Source of the DNA: Undaria pinnatifida
Lineage: Eukaryota; Sar; Phaeophyceae; Laminariales; Alariaceae
NCBI GenBank assembly: GCA_012845835.1
Contig: JABAKD010000006.1
Coordinates: forward strand, 5,448,318 to 5,512,317
Length of the DNA: 64,000 nt
Reading direction: 5' to 3'
Shown: positions 13,301 to 26,205 of the stretch, piece by piece
Layout: every line of letters begins with the position of its first letter
How positions within the stretch are numbered: the first letter of the stretch is position 1
Made by a program: the position numbers and the translations under genes
The notes under the pieces: generated by a model
Database searches by the model: none
Told to the model about the DNA's origin: nothing
Seen by the model: the letters and a program-made list of their open reading frames with translations, nothing else

Positions 13301-16300
13301 CAGGAAACCCCTGGCGATAGCCGTCAGCACCGTGGTGTCCGGCTCTGAGATGCCGACAAGATAACACGGGGCGCAGGGCGGAGTGGTGGTGGGTGCCCAG
13401 GAGGGGGGAGGGGGGGGGGTATATATGGTGAGCGGTCACGAAACAAGAAAGCAGGCGCTGCGGGAGGAGGGGAGGGTGGCAGAAAATCACCTCCGCACCC
13501 ACTACATCCAACACATCAAACACCAACACCAGCGCCATCAATACCGCCGCCATGAAGAGTGGCCCACCACCATCACCTACACACAGGCACCGTCACCACC
13601 ATCACCACCACTACCACATCCATTACAACCACCATGAACACCAGCACAACACCCCGCACCACCACTGCCACCAACATCTTCAACGCAAACCCTGCAACCA
13701 GACCAGCACAACACAACGACCACCACCACTACACGGCCACCATCACCACCATTAACACGGCCACCATCACCATAAACCATCCTACCCCCCCCCGGCCACC
13801 ATCACCATAAACCATCCTACCCCCCCCCCGGCCACCACCACCATCACTACTACTACCACCACCACCACCACCACCGCCACCACCACCATTACCACCCCCC
13901 TCCACCCTCACCACAATCAAAACAAAAACATGCCGCTTCTCACCGTTTTTAAGACGCCACTGCCACTCCACTGCTAATCCCACCAAGGGCAGAGCAAGCT
14001 GGTACTGTTCGCTCGCGTGCAGGAAGGCCACAAGTCTTGACACCGTTGGGTTTCCAGTTGTATACGGGAGGCGATGAGACAGAAAAAAACGCCGAGGGAA
14101 ATCATTGGGTTTGGCGCTTACGGGTTATTGTCGTCGTTGTTGCTATTATACCCACCCTCCCTCGCCAACCTCTGCCGTTGTTGCTGTACTGCACACACCC
14201 CGCTGCACGCGCGATCGAAGGATCACACGTGGCTTGCAGATACGAGTTCCGACGAAATCCTCAACACCACAGCTAAGGTGTCACTTAAACTACAGTGGGA
14301 TGTACGCGATTTAAGAGCGTCCACACCAAGAGCAAACGGACACGAAAGAGCGGTCAAATCGGCTTATCACGCCTTATGACGCCTATACAAGAACCAAACG
14401 CGTACGTACCCAATTTGAGATATGAGCGGTAACACCGGGCTGTTGCACGAGGCTCTTAAATCGATTACTCCACTGTTATGCAAAAAAAAAGTAGGTCGAA
14501 ATCTGAGGGGGTCCATCAAGCTTACCCTCCGCTGTCCAACCCCTTGGATGAGGAAGATGGAGAGTCTTCGCACATTCCTGCCAGCATTTCGGGGAGGTCG
14601 GCCAGGGTCTGGCGGCTGCTCCTCGCGTTCGTTTCCGTAGCCATCACCCAGTAGTCTTGGACCTATCCCGAACCGAAAATATCCGAACCGAATCAAAGCG
14701 AATAGAACCGGTCGGAATCAAAAGAGAAAAAACATAGATTGAAATCGAACCGAGATGAAGCCGATCATAATCAAACCGAATGTAACGGAGTGTAATGGGA
14801 TCGAACCGAACGAATCGAATGGAACCCGACCGAATCGAAGCGACGCAGACCGAACCGAATCGAACCGAATCGAACCGAACCGAATGGAAACGTGTCCAAG
14901 CGAATGGAAGCGAACGGAACGCAACCGAACCTGTTCCAACACCGAACCCAACCGGACCAAACAGAACCGAATGGAACCGGCATCGGAATAGACACGAACC
15001 GAACTCGAATAAAACCGAGTGGAAGGGAACATAAGCGATCACAAGTGAAAGGGATCGAACCAAGTAGAACCGGCCACAATCGGAATTTATCGAACCGGAC
15101 CGAATCAAATGAATCGAACCGAACCGAATACAATGAGATCGAACTAAACCGAGTCGAATGGAAACCGACAGAATGGACGCGAGCCGAAAGGTAGCGAAGC
15201 GAAACGAGTAGAACGCAACCGAGCGGAAGCGAACCGAATCGAGTAGAATGCAACCGACCGGAAGCGGACCGAACCGAGTGGAATCGAATCAAACCGAATG
15301 GAAGCGAAGCGAAACAGTTACAACCGGTCATGATCGCAAGTAATCGCACTGAAGTTAGTCGAAATGAACCGAATTGGATCGATGAGAACGAAATAAAATC
15401 GCCGAATCGAACCGATTAAACCGATACAAACGAAACACACACAATTTTCACCATTTGGGAGAGGTGGGGCGGGGTGCCGCCGAGAAACAAGGAGAGGGGA
15501 AAGTCAACAGCACTGCTACAGCTACGGCTACGGCTACGGCTACCACTACCACACCCACACCAAATCCCACTGCCACCACCACTGCCACTGCCACTGCCAC
15601 CGCAACTGCTACTGCCACTGCCACTACCACTGCTACTGTCACTGCCACTGCCACTGCCACTGCCACTTCTACTGCCACTGCCACTGCCATGCGGCTGCCC
15701 CTGCTGCTGCTGCCGCCGCCGCTGATGCTGTTGCTGCTGCTACTTCTACTCTCCTCCACCCATGACCTCTCCTCACCTCCCCCTGTCCATTAAGATACAG
15801 CCCCTCCAGAGCCGTGCACCCCCAAGGCTTTTTAGCTTCCTCAGTCGCTGGCTGATCACCACCACCACCACCACCGACACCACCACTGACACCCCTGCCA
15901 AAAGACAAGCCGGCATCGGGGTTCCCAGTCCGAACGCGGAGGCGGTGGCTTCCCACGTCCGCCGCCAGAGCATACCTAACGGAAAAAACATAAAACATGG
16001 AAAAAACACTGAATGGGTTGGTGTTCAGCCAGAGTTTTTTAACGTAAATACGTGAATAATCAAAGCAATTGCCTCTGGGGAAGGGGTGCGGAATGTGTGA
16101 TGGATTGGTCACTTGAAGTACCGTAATATCTGACACTGTGTTAAAGTGGTGAACGCTTGCTCGTATTGCGTGTACAGGCGTACGACAAGGGGGAAAAAAA
16201 TCACAGTGCCCGGCAAGTGGTGTTTCTATGAGAAGCCGTGGGCGAGTAGGGGGTGGGGGTCGTGGAGTAGTCTTGTCACGCGCGCCAGGGGACGGTCTGT

Positions 16301-19300
16301 CAAGGAAAAACGTGCAGCGGTCAAGGGTGAAAAACCAAGCGTTTTACACTAAAACCTAGTAATTTGCCGGTAGTCGAGGTAAAATATTGGAAATTGCCAT
16401 CTGTCACGGGCTGAAAGTGCCGTCCCCTGGCATATTTGCCCTGCAGGGAGGGGGGTGGCGTGGGGGTCGTTCTATATTAGCACAAATCATGCAATGACCA
16501 TTGCCGGAGAGGACACGAAAAAACAGTAGCTCACCGGTTCATGCACTTTAGGGAGACAGGAAGAGCTTCCCCCACGATGTTAGCCTCCAGCTGGTCTGCC
16601 AGCCCAATCTACGCATGCCAAGGAGGGAAAAGGGTGGGACGAATGATGCGAGCGATGCTTTCGTGGGCAGGGGGTGGGGTGAGTTGGGGTAAGAGTTTAG
16701 TTTCTTTTTTCCATACAGAACGCATCCCGAGCCACAACCGCACCAACCCGACACAAAACCACACAACCCGAAATACCTACCGGTAGCCAACTAATAATGA
16801 GTCGGCGACTTACTTTTTAGTGTAGTCAGCCGACTCATCGCCGTAAAACAACCAAAACTGCCCACATTGCCGTACGCAACTACTGATAATGAACTGTTCT
16901 GTAATACGTAGCCAACCAACAAAAACTAGTCATCCGACTACTAGTAGTATACAAATTGTATACGAAGTAGTCGGCCAACTCGCACCTATAAAAAATCAGT
17001 ACTCAGCAAACTGCCGTGCGCGGGTACCAATAACCGTCCTGTTATATCTAACTAGTTGGCGACTTGTAGTCAGTCAACTTAGCCACCTGAAACTCGCACA
17101 AAACTACACTTACTACCGTGTTTACTATCTGGAATACCTAGCCAGCTAACCAAAACAACTATTCGACGACGGACTTGTAGTCACGCATGCCACAGCCCCG
17201 CCGCTTACCCTCTCAATCTGCTCCAGGACCAGCATGAGCAGCACGGCGGTGTTGCGCGCTTCCGCTGACCTGACCAAGCAAACATCACAGCATCGACAGC
17301 ACAGGCACGGCGGCGGCAGCAACACACTAAAATTGTGCTAACCGTTGAAGCTATGGTTCAAACCGGCCTGCAGGGGGACCGACAAACTTGGGCATAGAGT
17401 GGCTTCATTTTTGCGGTATGGAAAGAGTACGCGGCGTCACTACGCTTATTTTTGGTCAGGCTCACTTTCGCATGGGGGGCCGAGTGGGTGTATCCGACAC
17501 AGATTTTGAACCTCTAAAACTCTTCTTACGTCTTTTGCAAAACTTGAGCGAAACAGTCTCAACGCTCAATATAGTAAGTGCTATCGTGCACTGTGCTTCA
17601 AGGCAAAACGGTTGCTCAAGGAATCCTACGCTCTCGTCGTCGCTGGCTTTTGTACGAGGTACCTGATATTGTTTTAATCGTTTTACCATTGGTATGATGT
17701 CTACGAAATACCAGGTACCAGGCATCATACAGCAGCATTCTCCCTGTTGCAGCAGAAATTCTGCAGGTAGCGAAGCGTTCTTACCGCTTGCGAAAGACTC
17801 GTACCGTTTGCGAAACAATCGTACAGCTGGCCAAAGCTTCGTATCGTTGGCGAACATTGGTACCGTTTGCTGGCGAGCGATTCTACCGCTGGCTAAAAAA
17901 ATCGTCCCGGTTGCCAATGACTCGTGCCGTTTGCGAAAGATTCGTACAGTTGGCGCAAGATTCGTGGCGCTGACGAAAGAGCCGTACATTTGGCCGAATA
18001 CTCGTTACCGTTGGCCAATTTTTTTTACCGTTGGCTCAACTGTCCGTGCTACCGTAGACGGAAATATCTGTACCGTGTGCGGAAGGTACGTATCGCTGGC
18101 CAAAAATTTCGTACCATTGGCCAGATATCCGTACTGTTGACCACAATATCCGTACCGTTCGCAGAAGATTCGTGCCGTGGCGACAATGTGGTAAAAGTGT
18201 TCGCACCGTACCGTTGGCCGGAGAGGTTTGTACCGCGGGCGAACTAATCGCACCGTTGGCGAAATGAAGATTTTTTCGGCAGGGTGTATATGTACCTCGC
18301 CAGTAATACGCGCGCGGTAACCCTTGCAAACATGAGTTTCGACAAAATCTTCCATCTCACAGCTGGAGTGTATTTTATTTTTATACCATACCTCGAAGTA
18401 CGCTCTGGAGTACCCGGGTACCACTACTTAGTTGCTTCGGTCAAGGTTGAGCTTGTACCCGGGTACTCCCAGAGTATAATACCCTATTATACTCACCCCT
18501 GGAATATTCGTATCATAAGCGACAGTGGTGGTGCTGTTCGCGAAAGGTTCGTACCGATGGCGAAAAAGATTCCTACTGTTGGCCAAGCTATTGGTACCGT
18601 TGGCGACGAAGCAATCGCGCCATTGGCCAAATATTCGTACCGTCGGCGAAATATTCGCACCGTTGGTGCAACATTCACACCCCACGACCACAGAAGATTC
18701 GTACCGCTGGCGAAAACCTTCACCCGATTGGCCAAAGATTCGTACCGTGGCGAAACTGTGGTAAAATAATCACTGCTGCTGGCTATAAGGTCCGTACTGT
18801 TGGCCAAAAGGTTCGTGCCGCTGGCGAAAGACTCCTACAGTTGGAAAAAAACATGGAGGTATTGTTTATACATATTCCCTGGGACAACCGGGCACCAGAC
18901 TTAATTGTTTTGGTTACACTCAGGTGTGTACTCGCGCATCTCAAGAGTACAGCAGTACCCCGCTGAATACACCCTTAAAACATCCGTAGTGTTGGGCGAA
19001 GATGTCGGTACTGCTGGAGCGAAAGGTTGGTAGGGTTGGCGAGTGGGATAGGGTTACAGCAGATTCTAAGAATTTTCTGAGCTCCTAACACGAAGAGCTG
19101 AACGAATATCTCACTTTTTTTTGTTTTTTTTTTCGAGATCCTCCTGGAGATCCGGGTAAAAAAATGCTCAAGCTCCCATACACTTTCGTTTGTGTATATA
19201 CCAGTTTTTGTCCATCTGCAAAGCGCAGACCTCGGTGTTAACCTCGCTCCTTCGGTCTGGTCAACACCGCCGTGGACTTGCCGGCCTTCTTCGACCGAGC

Positions 19301-22300
19301 CCTATAGAGGTTCGGCCAAGAAGGTGAGATATAGCCACCCAGGAATCGACAGCTCTCACCATCATCCGAACCAAGGCTTGGAAGGCATTCGTTCGCGCAA
19401 TTCGACCAACGCTTCAACGCGCTATTAACATTAACAGTCCCAAAATACAACTCGAACAGGTATCAGGCCACCCGGTAATTCTTCATTGGAGGAGTTCAAC
19501 CAATCAGAAGGCCAGAAACGTTCAATCTCTACCGTGCGATGACTCTGGCGAATAAACAAATCATACCATCTGGTCGCCAAAACATTCGGACCGTTGGCGA
19601 AACATTCGCACCATTGGCCGAACGATTCGTCCCGCTGGCCAACAGATTCGTACCAATGGGGAAAAATAGAAAATACCTTATGCCAAGGACTCATACCGTG
19701 GCGAAAACGTGTCAAATAAAATCGTATCGTCGGCCAGAGATTCGTGCCGTTGGCCAAACATTCGTACCGTTGGCGAAGTATGAGGGTATTTCAGTGGGGT
19801 ACAAGGGTCCCGCGTGGAAGCAGGTATTCGCCGGCACCTATTCGCCGGCACCAATGTTTCGGATAAGCTGAATTTCACTTTTTTTGTCTCATATTTCGAT
19901 ATCTGTTTACACACTTGCAGGATCAAGTATACGCCGAAACGTGTACCAAGTGATATCGAGCGCCTTATGCCCTCCATCCGCTCTCCGATGTTCCCGTTTT
20001 CTTGCGCTGATACTCAACGAAATGTTTCGACGTGCAGAATACCTAGAAATAGTACACGGTCCCGGTGACGAGAATACATCGAAATCGCATCAACATTTTT
20101 TTTTTTTTTTCGAATACATCAGTTAAGCTGACGGCACCTTGCCACTAATCCCGCACCATGGTTGAAGGTAACTGTGTACGGTACCAATACGTACCAGAAC
20201 ATATTAATGATTGTTAGAGGAGAAACACAGACAGATTGTACGGGTGGTGCAAAGCATAGCGGCATCCACACCAGCCAAAGCACAGCATCCGATCGGGTAT
20301 GCCCACCGAGTACCCACGTAAAACATGAAAGGGGCCAACCTCTAGCCACGACTCAGAACTAGATAAATTTCCTGGAATCAAGTTACTGTAAAAAGCGTCA
20401 ATACCCCCTCGCCCCAATTCATCAGTACAACTATTAAACCCTGACCCTAACCGCAACCAACCAACCAATGTTTAGGTTTCCAACTCAACCAACCGATGTT
20501 TAGGGTTTTCCAACCCAACCAACCAATGTTAGGTTGGAAACAAAGAATTTTCTTGGAATCAGGTTACTCTAAAAAGCGTCAATACCGCTTCGTACCAATA
20601 CAGCAGTACAACCATTGAACCTTAACCCTGACTCTAACCGCAACCAACCAATGTTAACGGTTTTCCAACCCAACCAACCAATGTCTAGGGTTGGAATCAA
20701 AGAATTTTCCTGGAATCAGGTTACTCTAAAAAGCGTCAATACCGCCTCGTACCAATACAGCAGTACAACATTACACCCTAACCCTGACCCCAACCCAACC
20801 AACCAATGTTAAGGGTTTTCCAACCCAACCAACCAACATTTAGGGTTGGAACCAAAGATTTTTTCCTGGGATCAGGCTACTCTACAAAGCGTCAATACCG
20901 CCTCGTACCAATACAGCAGGACAACCATTAAACCTTAACCCTGACCCCAACCCAATCAACCAATGTTTGGGGTTTTCCTACCTAACCAAGCAATGTTCGT
21001 CTCATACACAGTAATGTGCATCAGCTCCATTAGCAGTTTCGAACAAATGATAAAATTTACTGAGCTGGGCAGGTCTATAGGCTGCCGGTTACCGGTACGG
21101 CCCTCGAGGATTCTAGAGTTCGGGTCAGGCCAATTTCAACCATTTAGTCGAAGCTGGGTCGTTTCTTTCGTGCCACCCAATCAACCAATGTTCAGGGCTA
21201 TAGCCCTCTTCGTCTCGTACACAGCAGTGCGCGTCAGCCCCAGTGTCGAGCAAGTGGTGAACTTTCCTGAGCCGGGCAGGTCTACAGACTACCGGTTACC
21301 GGTACAGCACGCGAGAATTTTAGGATTCGGGCTTCGAATTTCAGGTCTGGCAATCTTCAACCATTATGTCGAAGCCGGGTCGTTTATTTAGTGCCACCCA
21401 ATCAACCCATGGTTAGGGTTACAGCCCTCTCCGTCTCATACACAGCAGTGTTCGTCAACCCCAGTGTCAAACAAACCGTAAACTGTACTGAGTCGGGCAG
21501 GTCTACTGACTGCCGGTTACTGGGCACAGCCCTCTAGAATTCTAGGATTCGGTTTCGAGTTTCGGCTCAGGCAAACTTCAACCGTTTTGGTCGAAGCTGG
21601 GTCGTTTCCTTCGCGTCACCCAATAAACCAATGTTAAGGGCTATCGCCCTCTCCGTCTCATACACAGCAACGTTCGTCAACCCTTGCGTCGACCACGTGT
21701 TACACTTTACTGAGCCAGGTACGTTTTTTTTTTTTTTTTCCTCACACTTTTATTTTCCAGCTTCTGGACAAGCCGTGGTCACAGGTATCGTCCCTTCTCC
21801 CCCTCGGTTCTTGCCTAAAATTTTTTATCGCGCATAGGGTTCAGCAATCCCACCGCTCGTCGGTTTTTCATCGAGTGTTGCTAGCTTACGCTCTCGCGCT
21901 TTCCGCAAGTCAAATTGTGCACAAGAAAAATTCCCAACGAATTTATACGAGTATGCACTCCGCGGGGCTCGAACTCACGAAACTGACCTATACCAGGCCC
22001 GAGGATAACCTGATACGCCACCGGGGCGACACGTCTACAGACTGCCGGTTACCTGCATAGCCCAGTAGAACTCTAGAATTCGGGTTTCGAGTTTCAGATC
22101 CGGCAAATGTTCAACCATTTTTTCGAAGCCGGATCGTTTCTTTCGTGCTCTGTAGGGGGAACACTTACACAGACACGGCCGACCCGCGGATAATGTTCTT
22201 GTTTTTGTTTTCCCACACACAAGAAAAGTATCAGACCTTCGGCAAAACACAGGGTATATGAACTCACTTTTCATCCTTCTAATGGTACAGTACCGCGTAG

Positions 22301-25300
22301 TGTGTTCGGGGAAAAATCTACCGATACCTTGGGTGTTCCGTCGTCAAAATGTTAATCAACATATCGTCCGAGTATTCCTCTTCTACGACAAAAATACATG
22401 GACGCTCCAAAAGTAGACGGAAGCACTTTAAGGCTTTGGTGGCACAGCAGCGGCGAAAAATTGCAAAGTGTAAAACTGTACCGTTTTGCTGTGTACGATA
22501 TAGTACATGTGGCATGACTATTAATAGACAGCCGAAGTCAGAATCAATACTACTACTTAGTATAGTCGGTAAAGAGAAAATATTCACCGGCATTGTCCTT
22601 CGGGAAAAGATTTGCTAACCGACATGCGACGATTTCCCTGCTTAGTTCTTCCGCAACAAAAACACGCCGAAGAAAGTAGAGAAGTCTTTTTTTAACGGTA
22701 TATACTCGTACAGCAGTACCGCTCAACTGTACCAGTATATGGTTGATGGGCTGACTAGATGCACGAGGGTACATCAACGCTTTTCCTACAACATGGTTGA
22801 CATCCTCTTTCAATTTTATATATACCCTAACCCTAACCCAATGAAACGCAACCAAAGCTAATGTACGGTGGAGAAACCTCTTCGTCTCGTGCACAATGTG
22901 CGTCAACGATGTCGCGGAAACAGCGGTAAGCTCTACTGAGATGCACAGCCAAAATAATAGCAATAGCACACTCGGAAAATATTTACCGGAATATCGTTTC
23001 GGGAAAAAATATTCACAAGGCCATTTCTTATACAGTCGGATCCCGCCAGTCGAAAACGGCCCTTTTCGACTGGAATTTTTTTCGACTGGATTATTCCGGT
23101 CCTTCTTATCGTCAGTCGAGTCGATTCTATAGTTTTTGTGCTCTTTCTAGAGGCGGTTGGTGTGAGGGAGTACTGCTGTACAGCAGTCGAAATCGGTTGG
23201 CAGCTCTGTGCTTCGCCCTTTCTCCGCGAGCAACGGCTCGGCGAACCCTCGTCCCAGCGAGTTGGTGGCTTTGGGCTTAGCCGAAAGCCGCCAAAGCTAC
23301 GTTCGTGGAGTTACACTCAGCCGAGAGCCGCCAATGCTACAGCAGCCGCAGCCGTTGTTGGCAGCATGAGAGCGTCAGCGCCTTGTATGATACTGCAGTG
23401 TGGTACTTGGTATGGGTGTGTGGCCGTGTGGCCGTGTGGGTGTGAGGATCCAGTCGAAAAAGTCAAGTTTTTCGACTGGATCAGCCAGTCGGAATTCTCA
23501 GTCGAAAAAAGTTGAGTCGAAAAAGCCTTTTTCGACTGCGTAAGAAAGCCCGATCTGGGCTTCAGTCGAACAAGGACGTTTTCGACTGACAAATCCGACT
23601 GTATAAGAAATGGCCTAAGGCATCTAATGCATCCGAGAAAACCTTTCCACGTTGGTTTGTTCTTCCGCAACAGAAACAGCGTCAACCATGTTGTCGAAAA
23701 AGTGGTAAGCTCAACTGAGATGTACAGACATGATAATAGCAATAGCAAACTCGGAAAGTATTTACCGGAACGTCGCTTCGGGCAAAATATTCATAAGACA
23801 CCAAATGCATCCGAGAAAACCTTTTTACGTTGGTTTGTTATTCCGCAACAACAAAAACGGCGTCAACCATGTATGCACCCAATACCTTGCTGTCGGTCCA
23901 CCCGATCCCTCTTATGCCTGTACGAGCATTTGCGTCCATCAGGACAAGGAGGTGGTCCCTACCGGGTACCCCCTTGTCCACCTCGTCTAGTGAACTCTAA
24001 AAGTAATCATTTTCGCTGGTGCTCTTGTCGAGAGTGGGAGCATAGCCTACAATAAAATACACCGTTAGATTTCCCTTGGATACAAACCTTCATCAACCTA
24101 GCACTGATGCACTCAACCGCGACGTCGCCCTTATCCATCCCTGCCACGATAGACTCTCTGACAGCTAAGCCTACCCCGTGGTTCCCCTTCTTTTCGTGCT
24201 TTTCTCCGTCTGCTCCTGAGCAAAACACAACATACCCCGCCGCCGTAAGAGCACTTTGTCCATTGCGCCTCACCTCGTGCAATCCTATGATATCACAACC
24301 TGCGTCTTCGCAAGTCTTTAGTATCACCTCGGCGTGGCCTGTGCCGTTCGTGCCCTTGAAAACAAGTGTGCGAGCGTTGTGCGTACCCAAGACGAGTTCC
24401 CCCGCTCTCGACCTAGCCCTTGCACCTGTGCGAATTTCGTGAGCAGCCCTTCGAATCCTCCTGCGTCTCCTCTCTTTCGAACATCCGATTTCCTCCCTTC
24501 CACCCTCCGTTTTCCCAGAGTGTTCCCCCCTCTCCGTCTCCCTTCGCCCAGCCCGGTTCTTGCCCAAGTGCCAGCGTGAATGGGGCAGCAGTCCCGACAC
24601 GCCACGTCCATCTCGTTCCCAAATTTGGTGCTTACTCACGTGGGTTCGATCCCCTCTTCTCTGTTCGATACGAGCCCCACGCCGTGGATGCGACACTGCG
24701 TCCGCAGGCAAGGCTGCTGCGATAAAAAATTCCGCGAGGATTTTTTTTGCCTTGACGCCGGCTGTCACCACCGGCCCGGCCACCCGAGCGCTAGTTCAGC
24801 GCACGAGTACGGTCGACGCCACACACACCCTCAGGGGCTCTGGCACGTATTGGGGAAGCCTCAGGCTCGAGCACCGCCCCGGCCGGGGAGCAGCCGAGTG
24901 GAGGAAAGAGTATGCATTGAAAAAAAAGAAAAAAAAATGTATGGCATGCCAGCTGCATTTCCAGGTGTGGTACGTGGGACATGGGGCAATACAAGACACA
25001 CTAGTAGCTGTAAAATATTCAGAAACGGTGAATTTCGTATACATCTGCATGTTCTTTTAAGAAACATATCCATTCCTCAGTGCATCCGAGAACTCGCTGC
25101 TCCGTTCGTCCACAACAGGATACAAAGGGCGTTCTACAAAAGGTAGGCGGGAACGCATTTTTCCCCTGTACCTGATATGGGGCATAACCATCGCCACGAC
25201 CATCAGCAACAACATCAACGACACTAGCAACAACAGCAACAGCAACAGCAACAACGGCAACAAAAAAAACAACAGCCAGTAGCAGCCAGCAACAGCAGCA

Positions 25301-26173
25301 GCAGCAACAACAGCAGCAACAGCAACAACAGCAACAGCAACAGCAACACCACCACCAACAGCAGCAACAGCAACAACAACAACACCAACACCAACACCAA
25401 CACCAGCACCAACACAAACACCAACACCAACACCAACACCAACACCAACACCAACACCACCACCACCACCACCACCACGACCACCACGACCACCACCACG
25501 ACCACGACCACCACCACCAGCAACAACAACAACAGCAACAACACGTACAGAGTAGCAGCGATACACCATTAATACAGGACAATCACTCCGTAAATAGCAT
25601 TTTGGCGTGCTTGTCTCGTAGGAAGTAGTGTAGTTATGCGCGATCGATGCATCACGCAGCTTGCTACGTTGGAGTTGAGCATCACCCTGCCCAGAATTGT
25701 CGGGAGAACTCACGGCTGATCGGTTTTTGAGCTTCTACAAAAACAAGAGTAACGACAATTTTGTACATAACGAAAACGCGAGTATGCATGATACGGGGTG
25801 ACTTTCAGTTTTGGAAAACAAACAGCGCTTATGTCACCGGTACTGTACAGACAGCAGCAATTGCAAAGTTTAGGATCGGCCTTTTAACTCTATACCGGGA
25901 TACCTCTTAACAAAAGCATCTTTGTTCTGTCGGTAATTTAGGAAAAAACTCGAACCTTACAAAGAGGACATTAACAAAAAAATCCTGATCCTGGTACAAA
26001 ACTCTATCAATAGTAGCTCAATCGACACTCACGGACGGACGGGAAAACCTTATGTATATACTTCGGTTCAGTACTTTGTACTTCGGGAAAACCCCAGACC
26101 CAAAATTCAAAGTAAATTTAGAAAAAATAAGAACAGACGCTCGGCATGAACCGAAACTACTTTTTGTTGTTGC

Positions 26174-26205
<32 letters not shown>

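Noticed and set aside
14771-15349. 192-codon Arg/Ser/Phe ORF and overlapping Asn/Glu/Arg ORFs
   Set aside because: They come from the pentanucleotide array, are open on both strands and have a five-residue period.
17462-18424. ORFs of 175 and 139 codons in the satellite
   Set aside because: Their residues follow the 22-bp repeat period and they lack any domain.
22318-22618. ORFs of about 90 codons on both strands
   Set aside because: Overlapping, without recognised motifs or splice context. Chance is the simplest explanation.
25019-25713. Long Cys/Trp and Val/Gly ORFs
   Set aside because: Trinucleotide repeats read in different frames.
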